Notes: generated from the sequence alone by a model not told the origin. Positions 52,405 through 62,175 are shown, numbered from the stretch's first letter. The stretch is DNA of 64,000 bases from an uncultured Duncaniella sp. (GCA_910576785.1 CAJTJG010000005.1:62001-126000), one strand, 5' to 3'. A program made the numbers and translations.

Positions 52405-55253
52405 TTTCTGTTCGTCATATTGAGTTTATCCCTCAGGGCCATGCCTGTATAGCTCGCCCCGCATTCGGCCACCTGCTCGGGTGTACCTGCCACCACCACA
52501 TTGCCTCCGCCGTCGCCACCCTCCGGCCCCATGTCTATGATATGGTCGGCACACTTTATCACATCCATGTTGTGCTCTATTATCACCACCGAATGACCCA
52601 TGGATATGAGACGGTCAAACGAGCGCATCAGTGTGGAGATATCGCTGAAATGGAGCCCGGTGGTCGGTTCGTCAAAGATATACATGGCGGGCTCGCGGCT
52701 CTCGTCGGCGAAAAACGAGGCGAGCTTCACCCTCTGGTTCTCACCGCCCGAAAGCGATGAGGAGTCCTGACCGATCTTTATATACCCGAGTCCCACATCC
52801 TGGAGCGGTTTCAGTCGCTTTATGATACGCTTCTCCGCAGCGCCGGCCTCCTCCGAGAAAAACTCCACGGCCCTGTCCACCGTCATCTCGAGGATGTCAT
52901 ATATGCTCTGCCCGCGGTACTTCACGTCGAGGATCTCCTTCTTGAACCTGCGTCCGTGGCACTCCTCACATGGTATCGTGATATCGGCCATGAACTGCAT
53001 CTCTATCGTTATTGACCCGTCACCCTTGCAGGCAGGACAGCGGCCACCGTCAGCGTTGAACGAGAAATAGGCCGGCGTATAGCCCATCTGCTTCGACTCC
53101 TGGAGCGAGGCATACAGGCGCCGTATCTCATCAAAAGCCTTCAGATATGTGGCAGCGTTCGAGCGTGTCGATCGCCCGATAGGATTCTGATCCACAAACT
53201 CCACCCTCTTGATGCGGTGTATATCGCCACCTATCGACTTCAGCTTGGGGGCGTTGCCCGGATTGCCCAGCCGTCGGCTCAGGGCATTGTAAAGCACATC
53301 ACGCACCAGGGTCGACTTTCCCGAGCCGCTCACTCCGGTCACCACCGTCATCACTCCGAGCGGAAAAGCCACATCCACATTGTGGAGATTATGCTCCCGC
53401 GCACCGGTTATCTTGATCGAGTCGCGCCACTTACGCCGCTGTGCAGGCACAGGTATGGACAGCCGCCCGGACAGATATTTAACCGTATGACTCACCTCCG
53501 AGTCAGAGTTTTCAGCTTCTGACGGCGTGCCGCAGAACACTATTTCGCCACCCAGACGTCCGGCATCCGGACCGACATCTATCAGATAGTCAGCCTCGCG
53601 CATTATCTCCTCGTCATGCTCTACCACAACCACCGTGTTGCCCAGATCGCGCAACTTCTTCAGCACACGGATCAGACGGTCGGTATCGCGCGGATGCAGT
53701 CCTATGGATGGCTCGTCGAGAATATACAGCGACCCTACAAGGCTGCTGCCAAGCGATGTGGCCAGATTGATGCGCTGGCTCTCGCCGCCCGATAGTGTAT
53801 TGCTCATGCGGTCGAGGGTGAGATAGCCGAGGCCCACTTCATCGAGATACTCCAGACGGTTGGTGATCTCCGTGAGCAGCCGCGCCGCTATCCTGCTGTC
53901 CGTGTCGTCAAGCTTGAGATCACGGAAAAATCCGCGCAGTTCAGCCACCGGCATGCGCACAAGATCCCATATGGTCCTGCCACCCACCTTGACGTGCATG
54001 GCCGCGCCGGTGAGACGCGATCCATGACATACGGGGCATTCGCTCTTGCCCTGATAGCGGGCCTTCATCACCCTGTACTGTATCTTATACTGGTTCTCAT
54101 CCACCATCTTGAAGAAACGGTCGATGGACGGAAAATCTCCATATGTAAGTTTCGGTGCCGGCTTCCTGTCGCTGGGTCCGTGCCACAACAGATCCTTCTC
54201 AGCCTGTGTCAACTCCATATAAGGCTTGTGGATCGGGAAGTCGAACTGGCGCGTATCCTTTATGAACACATCGCGCCACTCCCCCATCTTCTCGCCGCGC
54301 CAGCATGCCACACAGTCATCATAGACCGAGAGCGTCGGGTCGGGCACTACAAGATTCTCGTCTATACCGAGCACCTTGCCGAATCCGCCGCATGTGGGGC
54401 ACGCCCCCACTGGATTGTTGAAATTGAACATCATGTCCGAGGGTTCCTCAAAGCGCATGCCGTCAGCCTCGAAAACTTTCGAGAAGTCATGACTGTCCAC
54501 GCCTCCGTCGGCATTCCACACAAGCAGCCTCATGCTCTCGTGTCCCTCGAAAAAGGCCGTCTCCACCGAGTCTGCCAGGCGGCTTCGCTCATCCCTTTCG
54601 GACGACACCGCCAGACGGTCTATCACCAACCAGTACTCACTGCCTGGAGCCACCGTGCCCGACACTATATCCTCTATGTCGGTGAAATTATGGTCACTGT
54701 CCATCACTCGGGCATACCCCTCCTTCAGGTAGATCTCCATCTGAGTGGACAGATCCCTCCCTTGCGGGAGCACTATGGGGGCGAGCACAGCCACACGGGT
54801 ACCCTCCGGATAGCCCGATGCGACAGCTACCACATCGTTGACAGTATGTTTTCTCACCTCACGCCCCGACACCGGCGAGAATGTGTGGCCCACGCGCCCG
54901 AAGAGCAGACGCAGATAGTCATAAATCTCGGTAGACGTTCCCACCGTGCTCCGCGGATTGCGGGTATTGACTTTCTGCTCTATGGCTATGGCGGGAGGCA
55001 GTCCCAATATGGCCATGCACTCCGGTTTGGGCATCTTGCCCATGAACTGGCGCGCATAGCTGCTGAGCGACTCCACATATCGGCGCTGCCCCTCGGCATA
55101 GAGTGTGTCGAAAGCCAGAGATGATTTCCCCGAGCCGCTAACTCCGGTTATGACTACCAGATTGCCGCGTGGTATCTCCACATCAATCCCCTTAAGGTTA
55201 TTGACACGGGCCTCGCGGACTATTATGTTTTCTTCGTTATCGTGTTTTTGCAT
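52401..55253 (-). CDS. uvrA: UvrA-family excinuclease ATPase, copy 2
   Basis: This roughly 950-aa protein has the UvrA layout: GVSGSGKSSLAFDTLYAEG, a second Walker A GVSGSGKSTLVRD, signatures LSGGESQRINLA and LSGGENQRVKLA, and zinc pairs CPTCGGFG, CPVCHGSR, CPACKGDG and CEECHGRR. ATG 55253 is chosen over 55262/55259 because the promoter's -7 box ends at 55264, so the upper starts would fall on or before the transcription start. It heads an operon with holB, the AddB-like nuclease and hemW. The reading frame is as complete as copy 1. Confidence 0.93.
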   Translation of the reverse strand: MQKHDNEENIIVREARVNNLKGIDVEIPRGNLVVITGVSGSGKSSLAFDTLYAEGQRRYVESLSSYARQFMGKMPKPECMAILGLPPAIAIEQKVNTRNPRSTVGTSTEIYDYLRLLFGRVGHTFSPVSGREVRKHTVNDVVAVASGYPEGTRVAVLAPIVLPQGRDLSTQMEIYLKEGYARVMDSDHNFTDIEDIVSGTVAPGSEYWLVIDRLAVSSERDERSRLADSVETAFFEGHESMRLLVWNADGGVDSHDFSKVFEADGMRFEEPSDMMFNFNNPVGACPTCGGFGKVLGIDENLVVPDPTLSVYDDCVACWRGEKMGEWRDVFIKDTRQFDFPIHKPYMELTQAEKDLLWHGPSDRKPAPKLTYGDFPSIDRFFKMVDENQYKIQYRVMKARYQGKSECPVCHGSRLTGAAMHVKVGGRTIWDLVRMPVAELRGFFRDLKLDDTDSRIAARLLTEITNRLEYLDEVGLGYLTLDRMSNTLSGGESQRINLATSLGSSLVGSLYILDEPSIGLHPRDTDRLIRVLKKLRDLGNTVVVVEHDEEIMREADYLIDVGPDAGRLGGEIVFCGTPSEAENSDSEVSHTVKYLSGRLSIPVPAQRRKWRDSIKITGAREHNLHNVDVAFPLGVMTVVTGVSGSGKSTLVRDVLYNALSRRLGNPGNAPKLKSIGGDIHRIKRVEFVDQNPIGRSTRSNAATYLKAFDEIRRLYASLQESKQMGYTPAYFSFNADGGRCPACKGDGSITIEMQFMADITIPCEECHGRRFKKEILDVKYRGQSIYDILEMTVDRAVEFFSEEAGAAEKRIIKRLKPLQDVGLGYIKIGQDSSSLSGGENQRVKLASFFADESREPAMYIFDEPTTGLHFSDISTLMRSFDRLISMGHSVVIIEHNMDVIKCADHIIDMGPEGGDGGGNVVVAGTPEQVAECGASYTGMALRDKLNMTNRK

Positions 55254-55263
55254 GTACATCATA

Positions 55264-55295
55264 CAAATTTACGAAATTCCAGCCCCTTTCGCAAA
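55264..55295 (-). promoter_or_regulatory. Consensus promoter almost on the uvrA copy 2 start codon
   Basis: On the minus strand TTTG (55295-55292), a 20-base spacer and TAAATTTG (55271-55264) form a full consensus promoter. The start codon at 55253 lies about ten bases after the box, so the leader is only a few bases. Confidence 0.85.
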
Positions 55296-55320
55296 CCATT
55301 TCATTATTTTTAAGAGCCTT

Positions 55321-58300
55321 TTAATGGCCTGGCTTCACGACAACACCGGTACCCTTCAGTCCGTTGACACCGATGACGAGCGGGGAGTCAAACTCCACGA
55401 TGCGGATATTCTCGCTTTCATAGACGGCAGGGAGGCTGTCCAGAAACTCCACATCGTAAAGATCGGTCACCTCGTCATCCCTACGCCGGGCTGAGGTGTC
55501 GATGGTGAAGTAGGCCACTCCGAGCGACGTCAGATTCTGGAAAAAATGCGTGCCCTGGCTCGGCTCTATACGGTAGGATGGCAGCGCGGACTCCACTATC
55601 AGCTTCGCGCCCGATATGGCAGGCCATTTCACCGGTATTCCGAGAGCCGTGTCCGACGATCCCCACCTGCCCGGACCGATCAGCACATAGCGTTCGTCAC
55701 GGTCAAGGAATCCGCGGTTGATCTTCTCCATCTCACGCGCTATGAGCGAATTGTTCGACGACGAGAACTTCTCCGGCCTTACATAGACCACAGTCCTGAC
55801 GCCCTCTATGTTGCCATGTCCGAGCGCTGTGGAGCATTTCAGCAGCAGATGCTCGTCGGGTGTGGCCATGACCGACTCATCCACAGTCTCCTTGCGGTCC
55901 ACTATAGGCCTGATCTGGAGCCAGTAGAGCTTACCCTTCGAGTCGCCCTGACGCTCTATCATTCCGGCGAACTCTATCTCCACCGGGCGCTGCATCTCCT
56001 TCTGTCCGGTGCGCAGCATGAAGTCGAGCGACTCGGCCAGGGGATATACCTTGTGTTTGAGCACATTGTTGAACGTCACGAGCTTGCGCCCCTCACCCGA
56101 ATCATTGTCGCGTATCACATTGTCGCGGAAGTCAAACGTGGAGACCATATATTTCAGCGCTCCACGGTCGGCTATGTCCTGCACCCTCACCTTGGCCACA
56201 TTGTAGCCATCGTCCACCTTCAGATCGGCCAGCGAGGGGAGCGGATTCTGTATCTTCGAGCCCGACAGTGTCACCTGCCTCTCGTCACCCTTCATGTCGA
56301 GGGCATACATGCGCGTCTGCGTGTCGCGCAGCGCCAGTTCGAGTTCGGAGGTCTGGAGCACACTCTCCGGATGGCGGGGAGAGAAACGCAGACCCACGCC
56401 TCCGTCCACGATATATTTGCCAAGACCCACGGCCACCTCTGCAACCCCATCCTCGGGCTTCTCATCGCCAAGAGGATAGTAGTTGAGCGAGCGGCCCACT
56501 CCGGAGAACGACGGGAAATAATATCCGTCCACATCCTTGCCCACAACCTCCTGGAGTATCACAGCCATCTTCTCCTGGTCGATGATATTGGACGTAGCTG
56601 TCATATACGCCTTGGAGTCGGCATAGAACACCGAAGCATACACACCCTTGATAGCATCCGTGAGCATCTTGAGCATGAGATCAGGATCGGCGAACTTGGG
56701 CACCATATAGGTGCTGTATATACCGGCGAAGGGCTGGTAGTGGGAGTCCTCGAGCAGACTGGACGAACGAACGGCAAACGGCGTGTCCACCACATTGATG
56801 AGGGCCTTTAGATCCTCCTTGATCCTCTTCGGGAGCTTGGCTGCAAGGAAGTGGCGCAGTATCTCGTCATCAGCGGCTTCGCTCAGGGCTATGGGATAGA
56901 GCTGATTGCTCTCCATGAACTCATCGAATATGTCGGTGCACAGAACCACCGTGCGCGGTATCGTGATGCTGATACCGTCAAAATTGTCGCACACCGGATT
57001 CTTCTTGATTATCGAATCGATGAATGCCAGACCGCGCCCCTTGCCTCCGAGCGACCCCTGTCCGATACGGGCGAAGTTGGAATAATGGTCAAACCTGTCC
57101 TGCCTGAACACGGCCACCACGCCGCGGTTCTTCATCTTCCTGTACTTGACTATGAGGTCGAAGAACAGTTGCCGCACCTGCGGGGCCTCGTTCAGATCGC
57201 GGAACCGGTGCTGGCGTATGGCCTCGGCTATCGGGAACATGGCGCGGGAGTAAAGCCAGCGCGATATATCGTTGAACGACGCATGCCAGTAGAGCGCGTC
57301 GGCAGGAATGTCGAATATATGTTTCTGCAGATCCTTGAGCGAGTGGATGCGGCGTATCTCCTCGCCGGTCTCCGGATTGCGTATCACAAAGTCACCGAAG
57401 CCGAAGTTGTTGATGATAGCCTTGCCGAGATCCACCGGAAACTTCTTGGAGTTCTTGTCGATGAACGTCCCGCCGAGCGCCATCACGTCAGTAGCGTTCT
57501 CGGCCTCCGAGCTCTCTATGATCATGGGCAGATAAGGGTCACGCGTGCGAAGCTCGCGGGCAAGCCTGATCCCGGCCTTGGGATCCTTCTCTCCCCCACG
57601 TTTGAACGATACATCGCTTATCACTCCAAGTATATGGTCGGAATACTTGTCATATATCTCCAGCGCCTCCTCATAGTCACGCGCCAGCATCACCTTGGGG
57701 CGCCCGCGCATGCGCAGCATCTGTTCATGCTCGTTCAGAGCCTCGGTCGAGAACTCGCGCGATTGTTTGAGAATGAACTTGTAGACAATCGGTAGCACCG
57801 ACGAGTAGAATCTCACGGAGTCCTCCACGAGGAGTATCATCTGCACGCCCACCTTGTTCACATCGTTCTCGGCGTTCATCTTGTCCTCGAGGAGCTTGAT
57901 GATGGCCAGCAGCAGATCCACGTTGCCGAGCCATGAGAACACATAGTCTATGCCTGAGAAGTCCTCGTTCGAAAGCCTCTGCGACACCTCCTTCGAGAAA
58001 GGAGTCAGCACCACGATAGGCTGATCGGGATGCAGATCCTTGATGCGGCGTGCGCCCGAGAAGGTCTCGCTCACATCATTACCGGGCATCATTATCACGA
58101 GGTCGAACGATTTGTGGGCGAGGATATCCAATGCCTCCTCCGAGTTGAGCGCACGGGTGACGCGCGGAGGCGACGACAGGTTGAGCGAGGTATACTCGAA
58201 ATACAGTTGCTCCTCCACGCGCCCGTCCTCCTCCATCATGAAGGCATCATAGGCCGAGGCTATCAGCAGCACATTGAATATGCGCTTCTGCATCAGATCC

Positions 58301-58353
58301 TGAAAGGAGGTGTCCTTGAAGTACAGCTGTCTCAGCGCGTCGTCATTCATCAT
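55321..58353 (-). CDS. Double-receiver/PEP-synthase-like (PPDK N-terminal) fusion protein
   Basis: The 1010-aa protein joins two receiver-like domains (about 26-155 and 170-315) to a pyruvate-phosphate-dikinase N-terminal ATP-grasp domain (about 425-800). Receiver 2 keeps the acidic pair Glu177-Asp178, acceptor Asp247 and Lys300; receiver 1 has Met at the acceptor position. The ATP-grasp part has GSLGGKGRGLAFID, DTPFAVRSSSLLEDS and LYWLQIRPIV. The phosphohistidine domain (TSHxAI) and the PEP barrel are absent, and about 200 unfamiliar C-terminal residues follow. It is not a normal PEP synthase. It lies 26 bases after serB in the patatin operon. Confidence 0.85.
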   Translation of the reverse strand: MMNDDALRQLYFKDTSFQDLMQKRIFNVLLIASAYDAFMMEEDGRVEEQLYFEYTSLNLSSPPRVTRALNSEEALDILAHKSFDLVIMMPGNDVSETFSGARRIKDLHPDQPIVVLTPFSKEVSQRLSNEDFSGIDYVFSWLGNVDLLLAIIKLLEDKMNAENDVNKVGVQMILLVEDSVRFYSSVLPIVYKFILKQSREFSTEALNEHEQMLRMRGRPKVMLARDYEEALEIYDKYSDHILGVISDVSFKRGGEKDPKAGIRLARELRTRDPYLPMIIESSEAENATDVMALGGTFIDKNSKKFPVDLGKAIINNFGFGDFVIRNPETGEEIRRIHSLKDLQKHIFDIPADALYWHASFNDISRWLYSRAMFPIAEAIRQHRFRDLNEAPQVRQLFFDLIVKYRKMKNRGVVAVFRQDRFDHYSNFARIGQGSLGGKGRGLAFIDSIIKKNPVCDNFDGISITIPRTVVLCTDIFDEFMESNQLYPIALSEAADDEILRHFLAAKLPKRIKEDLKALINVVDTPFAVRSSSLLEDSHYQPFAGIYSTYMVPKFADPDLMLKMLTDAIKGVYASVFYADSKAYMTATSNIIDQEKMAVILQEVVGKDVDGYYFPSFSGVGRSLNYYPLGDEKPEDGVAEVAVGLGKYIVDGGVGLRFSPRHPESVLQTSELELALRDTQTRMYALDMKGDERQVTLSGSKIQNPLPSLADLKVDDGYNVAKVRVQDIADRGALKYMVSTFDFRDNVIRDNDSGEGRKLVTFNNVLKHKVYPLAESLDFMLRTGQKEMQRPVEIEFAGMIERQGDSKGKLYWLQIRPIVDRKETVDESVMATPDEHLLLKCSTALGHGNIEGVRTVVYVRPEKFSSSNNSLIAREMEKINRGFLDRDERYVLIGPGRWGSSDTALGIPVKWPAISGAKLIVESALPSYRIEPSQGTHFFQNLTSLGVAYFTIDTSARRRDDEVTDLYDVEFLDSLPAVYESENIRIVEFDSPLVIGVNGLKGTGVVVKPGH

Positions 58354-58379
58354 AAGGCTATGTGTGTATTAGAGGTTGG

Positions 58380-59609
58380 TCATGATTCCGTTATGAACGA
58401 ATCCTTGAACCCGAGGAAGTAGAGCACTCCATCGAGCCCGATGGTCGATATTGACTGTTCGGCATTGGCCTTGACCTTGGGCTTGGCATGGAAGGCTATG
58501 CCGAGTCCGGCGGTGGAGAGCATCGGAAGGTCATTGGCACCATCGCCCACGGCTATGGTCTGGGCTATGTTGACATTCTCCACCTGGGCGAGCAGACGCA
58601 GCAGCTCGGCCTTGCGCCGGCCATCCACTATGTCACCGAGATAGCGGCCGGTGAGCTTGCCGTCCACGATCTCGAGTTCGTTGGCATATACATAGTCGAA
58701 TCCGAATTTCTGTTTCAGATAATTGCCGAAGTATGTGAATCCGCCCGACAGGATGGCAGTCTTGTAGCCGGCTCTCTTGAGCACCTGCATCATTCGTCCC
58801 ACACCCTCGGTCACCGGTAGATTGCGGGCTATGTCATCCATCACCGATGCGTCAAGCCCCTTGAGCAGGGCCACGCGCTCGCGGAAACTCTCGCAGAAGT
58901 CTATCTCGCCCCTCATGGCACGCTCGGTGATCTCCTTCACCTTATCGCCCACACCGGCCCGCATGGCCAGCTCGTCGATCACCTCGGTCTCGATCAGGGT
59001 GGAGTCCATATCGAAGCATATCAGACGGCGGCAACGGCGGTAGAGGGTGTCCTCCTGCATGGAGATGTCAAACTCATACTCCTGAGCCAGCTGCATGAAC
59101 CGTGCCTGCATGGCGTGGACATCGCCGGGAGTGCCACGCACAGATAGCTCCACACACGATTTTGATTTGGGCTGCGCCTCTTCGGCCAGAGGCATTCGTC
59201 CGGTCAGACGCTGGATGGCGTCGATATTCATGCCCTGCGCCGAGATCTCGGCGGTGACGCTGGCTATCTGGCGCGCCGTGAGGCGGCGTCCGAGCAGGGT
59301 GATGATCCAGCGGTTCTTGCCCTGGCGTCCCACCCATTCCTCATACTCCGTCATTCCCACAGGGGTGAAACGGATATTGACATTGAGTTCCGAAGCCTTG
59401 AAAAGAAGTTCCTTCATTATGTTGCCGGACACGGCGGCCTCGGTCTTGATGAGTATGCCGAGCGAGAGCGTATGATGGATGTCGGCCTGACCGATATCAA
59501 GTATACCGGCATCATAGCGTGCCAGTATCTCCGACAGCGCCGATGTGACACCGGGATGATCCTGGCCGGATATGTTTATGAGTATAAGTTCAGGAGTCGG
59601 ATTTTCCAT
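58380..59609 (-). CDS. serB: Phosphoserine phosphatase with two ACT domains
   Basis: The 409-aa enzyme has two N-terminal ACT domains (about 1-180), then a HAD domain with motif I CFDMDSTLIE, motif II AILSGGFTYF, and motif IV AVGDGANDLPML. It makes serine from phosphoserine, the last step of the pathway. The ACT domains likely sense serine. It is six bases from the GH13 gene upstream. Confidence 0.95.
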   Translation of the reverse strand: MENPTPELILINISGQDHPGVTSALSEILARYDAGILDIGQADIHHTLSLGILIKTEAAVSGNIMKELLFKASELNVNIRFTPVGMTEYEEWVGRQGKNRWIITLLGRRLTARQIASVTAEISAQGMNIDAIQRLTGRMPLAEEAQPKSKSCVELSVRGTPGDVHAMQARFMQLAQEYEFDISMQEDTLYRRCRRLICFDMDSTLIETEVIDELAMRAGVGDKVKEITERAMRGEIDFCESFRERVALLKGLDASVMDDIARNLPVTEGVGRMMQVLKRAGYKTAILSGGFTYFGNYLKQKFGFDYVYANELEIVDGKLTGRYLGDIVDGRRKAELLRLLAQVENVNIAQTIAVGDGANDLPMLSTAGLGIAFHAKPKVKANAEQSISTIGLDGVLYFLGFKDSFITES

Positions 59610-59615
59610 TTGCTG

Positions 59616-61331
59616 TTATTTTTCAGTTTCGGTTTTCCTGACGTTCTTGTGCACGATACGCCACACCACGGCATCGTGGGGCGGGATCATGGTGGTGAAC
59701 GGTTTCTCCGACGAGAATGTCTTGCAGTCTATGTCGCCGGTGAGGAGCTCGCGGGCGTTCACCTCGCCTTCGGGTATATTGAGCATCTCTATGGCATGAC
59801 GGGGGATATTGATGGCCAGATCGCACGAATCCACCGAGAAGTTCACGGCTATGAGCAGTGTCACTCCGTCATAACTTCTCAGGAACACATACTGGCGGTG
59901 GGGATTGAGCGTGGGATTCTGATAGTTCACATACATCAGATCATAGAAACGGCCCTTGCTGATGGCCATCTCGCTGTTGCAAAGCCTAAGCACCGTGGCA
60001 TACTTGGCGCGGAGCCACCTCTCGCGCGGGGTGAGCCCGGATCCGTCGGGATTGCCGTTATTGTACCAGCGGCGTATCGTCCCCACACTCCAGTAGTCGA
60101 ATATGGTGGTGCGTCCGTCATAGCCGCTGAAGCCCTCCGAGTCGGTGGCCTGCTCGCCCAACTCCTGTCCGGCATAGATCATCATCGGGCCGGTGGATAT
60201 CATGGAGCTTACCACAAGCGAGGGTATCACTTTGGCGGGGTCTCCGGCATAGAATTTCGATCCGAAGCGCTGTTCGTCATGATTCTCGAGGAAGTTGAGC
60301 ATATTGGGGGCTATACCCTCCACGGTCTGCCAGCAGTTGGTCAGCGTGGCAGCAGAGAAGTTGGAGCACTGTATGCCGCGGAGTGTATCGTAGAGATTCA
60401 CCTTGTCATACAGATAGTCGAATCCTCCGGTGAAGATAAAGTCGCGGTAAAGCCCAACATCGTATATCTCGGCTATGAACTTGACGTGCGGATAACGGTC
60501 CTTCACGTTGGGGATGGCCCACTGCCAGAACTCCAGAGGCACCATGAACACCATGTCGCAGCGGAAGGCATCCACACCCTTCGAGGCCCAGAAGCGCAAT
60601 ATGTTGAGCATCTTGAACCATGTGTCGGGGATCGGGTCGTAATGCCCGCTCCCGTTCTGCGGATCACGGCCATAATTGAGCTTCACGGTCTCATACCAGT
60701 TGTTCTGGCCCGGGAAAGCCGAGAAGCAGTCATCGCCGGTAGCCTTGGCCGGAAACTCCACATAAGCCTTTTTGCCTGTGCCAAGATCTATTGACGGGGC
60801 AAACAGCTGGCGGGTGATATAATAATAGTTGTTGGAGGGAGAGAAGAACATGTCGCTGTTGTCGTGGGCACCGAAATCCTCCACTCCTGCGGGGGCGCTG
60901 TCCGAATGATAGCGCCGTGCCGTGTGGTTGGGCACGAAGTCTATCACCACCTCCATGCCGGCATCATGCGTGCGTGCTACCAGAGCCTCAAACTCCTTCA
61001 TGCGGTCAGGCACATTCACGGCAATATCCGGATCCACGTCATAATAATCCTTTATGGCGTAGGGCGATCCGGCCTCCCCCTTCACAACATGGGGATTGTC
61101 GGGTGGAAGGATACCCTCTGCCGAATAGTCTGTCTTGGTGGCATGCTCGATCACGCCCGTGTACCATACATGCGTCACTCCGAGATCCTTGATGGCGTGA
61201 AGAACCTTGTCGGTTATCTCGTTCATTTTTCCCGATCCGTTCTGCGCATATGTACCATTGGGCACACAGTTGGCATTCGTATTTGTAAACAGCCTTGGGA
61301 ACAGCTGATAAATCACTGGTTTTCTATCCAT
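59616..61331 (-). CDS. GH13 alpha-amylase-family enzyme, cytoplasmic
   Basis: The 571-aa enzyme lacks a signal peptide and should be cytoplasmic. GH13 regions: I VVIDFVPNHTAR, II GVDAFRCDM (nucleophile Asp259), III KFIAEIYD (acid/base Glu288) and IV FLENHDEQRF (His351-Asp352). The start MDRKPVIYQLFPRLF is typical of intracellular GH13 hydrolases or transferases. It may act on stored or imported alpha-glucan. It lies 31 bases after the patatin gene. Confidence 0.9.
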   Translation of the reverse strand: MDRKPVIYQLFPRLFTNTNANCVPNGTYAQNGSGKMNEITDKVLHAIKDLGVTHVWYTGVIEHATKTDYSAEGILPPDNPHVVKGEAGSPYAIKDYYDVDPDIAVNVPDRMKEFEALVARTHDAGMEVVIDFVPNHTARRYHSDSAPAGVEDFGAHDNSDMFFSPSNNYYYITRQLFAPSIDLGTGKKAYVEFPAKATGDDCFSAFPGQNNWYETVKLNYGRDPQNGSGHYDPIPDTWFKMLNILRFWASKGVDAFRCDMVFMVPLEFWQWAIPNVKDRYPHVKFIAEIYDVGLYRDFIFTGGFDYLYDKVNLYDTLRGIQCSNFSAATLTNCWQTVEGIAPNMLNFLENHDEQRFGSKFYAGDPAKVIPSLVVSSMISTGPMMIYAGQELGEQATDSEGFSGYDGRTTIFDYWSVGTIRRWYNNGNPDGSGLTPRERWLRAKYATVLRLCNSEMAISKGRFYDLMYVNYQNPTLNPHRQYVFLRSYDGVTLLIAVNFSVDSCDLAINIPRHAIEMLNIPEGEVNARELLTGDIDCKTFSSEKPFTTMIPPHDAVVWRIVHKNVRKTETEK

Positions 61332-61362
61332 TGCGAAATATTACGATTGTGGGTTCATGGCG

Positions 61363-62175
61363 CTACTTCCTGGGGCGCGATTCGCCCGGGCGGACAAATC
61401 CGGCATCAAGAAGAGCCTTGAGCGTGTTGTCGTAGCCTGAACGGAACACGCGGTTGATTTCCTTAAGGTTAAATACTTTATATGTAGCTATATCGTTGAT
61501 GGAGATCGCCAGGTCGCACATCTCCATCTGTTCTCTGGAATTGTTCTTTACAAGGAGGTCATATGTACGCTGCGCTATGTCGAGTATGGACTTCGGCGAT
61601 CCCCTGCGCGGCAGAGGCGAGCAGTTGACACCGATCAGATATTTGCAACTGTCGCGGAGGGCCCATGCGGGAAGATTGGCCACCACTCCGCCGTCGACAT
61701 AGGTCACTCCACCTATCTTCACCGGTTTGAACACGATGGGTATGGAGCACGATGCTGCCACACAGTCGGCCAGATCGCCCTCCCTGAAGGCCACTTTTTC
61801 ATTGTTGTTGAGATCTGTGGCACAGATCACGGCCGGCAACGGCAGATCGGATATATCCCTGTAAGGGATCTTGCGCCGCAGGAACTTCTTGAACCCGTCC
61901 ATCGAGAAAAATCCGTCACGCGGCACCGCAAGTTCGGCGAAATCGCCGAATTTGGCGTCTGAGAATGACTGAAGTATCTCCATCGGCGACATGCCGGAGG
62001 CATACATGGCTGTAACCACCGATCCGGCACTGACACCGGCCACTATATCCGGCTTGACTCCCATCTCCTCAAAAGCCTGCAGGGCACCCGCATGGGCGAA
62101 ACCACGCGCGCCCCCTCCGCTGAGCACAAGCCCTATCTTGTAGGGCTTACGGGAGAATTTCAACATGTCGAGCAT
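61363..62175 (-). CDS. Patatin-like phospholipase
   Basis: The 270-aa lipase/esterase has the oxyanion block LVLSGGGARGFAHAGAL, the nucleophile elbow GVSAGS and the catalytic Asp in VDGGVVANLP, so a Ser-Asp dyad is complete. ATG 62175 is preferred over 62205, which lies upstream of the expected transcription start; ATG 62166 is also possible. It begins the GH13-serB-receiver operon and may act on membrane lipids. Confidence 0.92.
   Translation of the reverse strand: MLDMLKFSRKPYKIGLVLSGGGARGFAHAGALQAFEEMGVKPDIVAGVSAGSVVTAMYASGMSPMEILQSFSDAKFGDFAELAVPRDGFFSMDGFKKFLRRKIPYRDISDLPLPAVICATDLNNNEKVAFREGDLADCVAASCSIPIVFKPVKIGGVTYVDGGVVANLPAWALRDSCKYLIGVNCSPLPRRGSPKSILDIAQRTYDLLVKNNSREQMEMCDLAISINDIATYKVFNLKEINRVFRSGYDNTLKALLDAGFVRPGESRPRK

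Noticed and set aside
53994..55124. 376-aa + strand frame antisense to uvrA copy 2
   Set aside because: The opposite strand has complete UvrA motifs; this frame is His/Arg-rich and has no domain.
55546..57795. Two long + strand frames (421 and 314 aa) antisense to the receiver fusion
   Set aside because: The minus strand carries the receiver and ATP-grasp motifs in one frame; these are shadows from GC-rich codon use.
59472..60794. 440-aa + strand frame antisense to serB and GH13
   Set aside because: It crosses two real genes with conserved active sites on the other strand and shows no family pattern.
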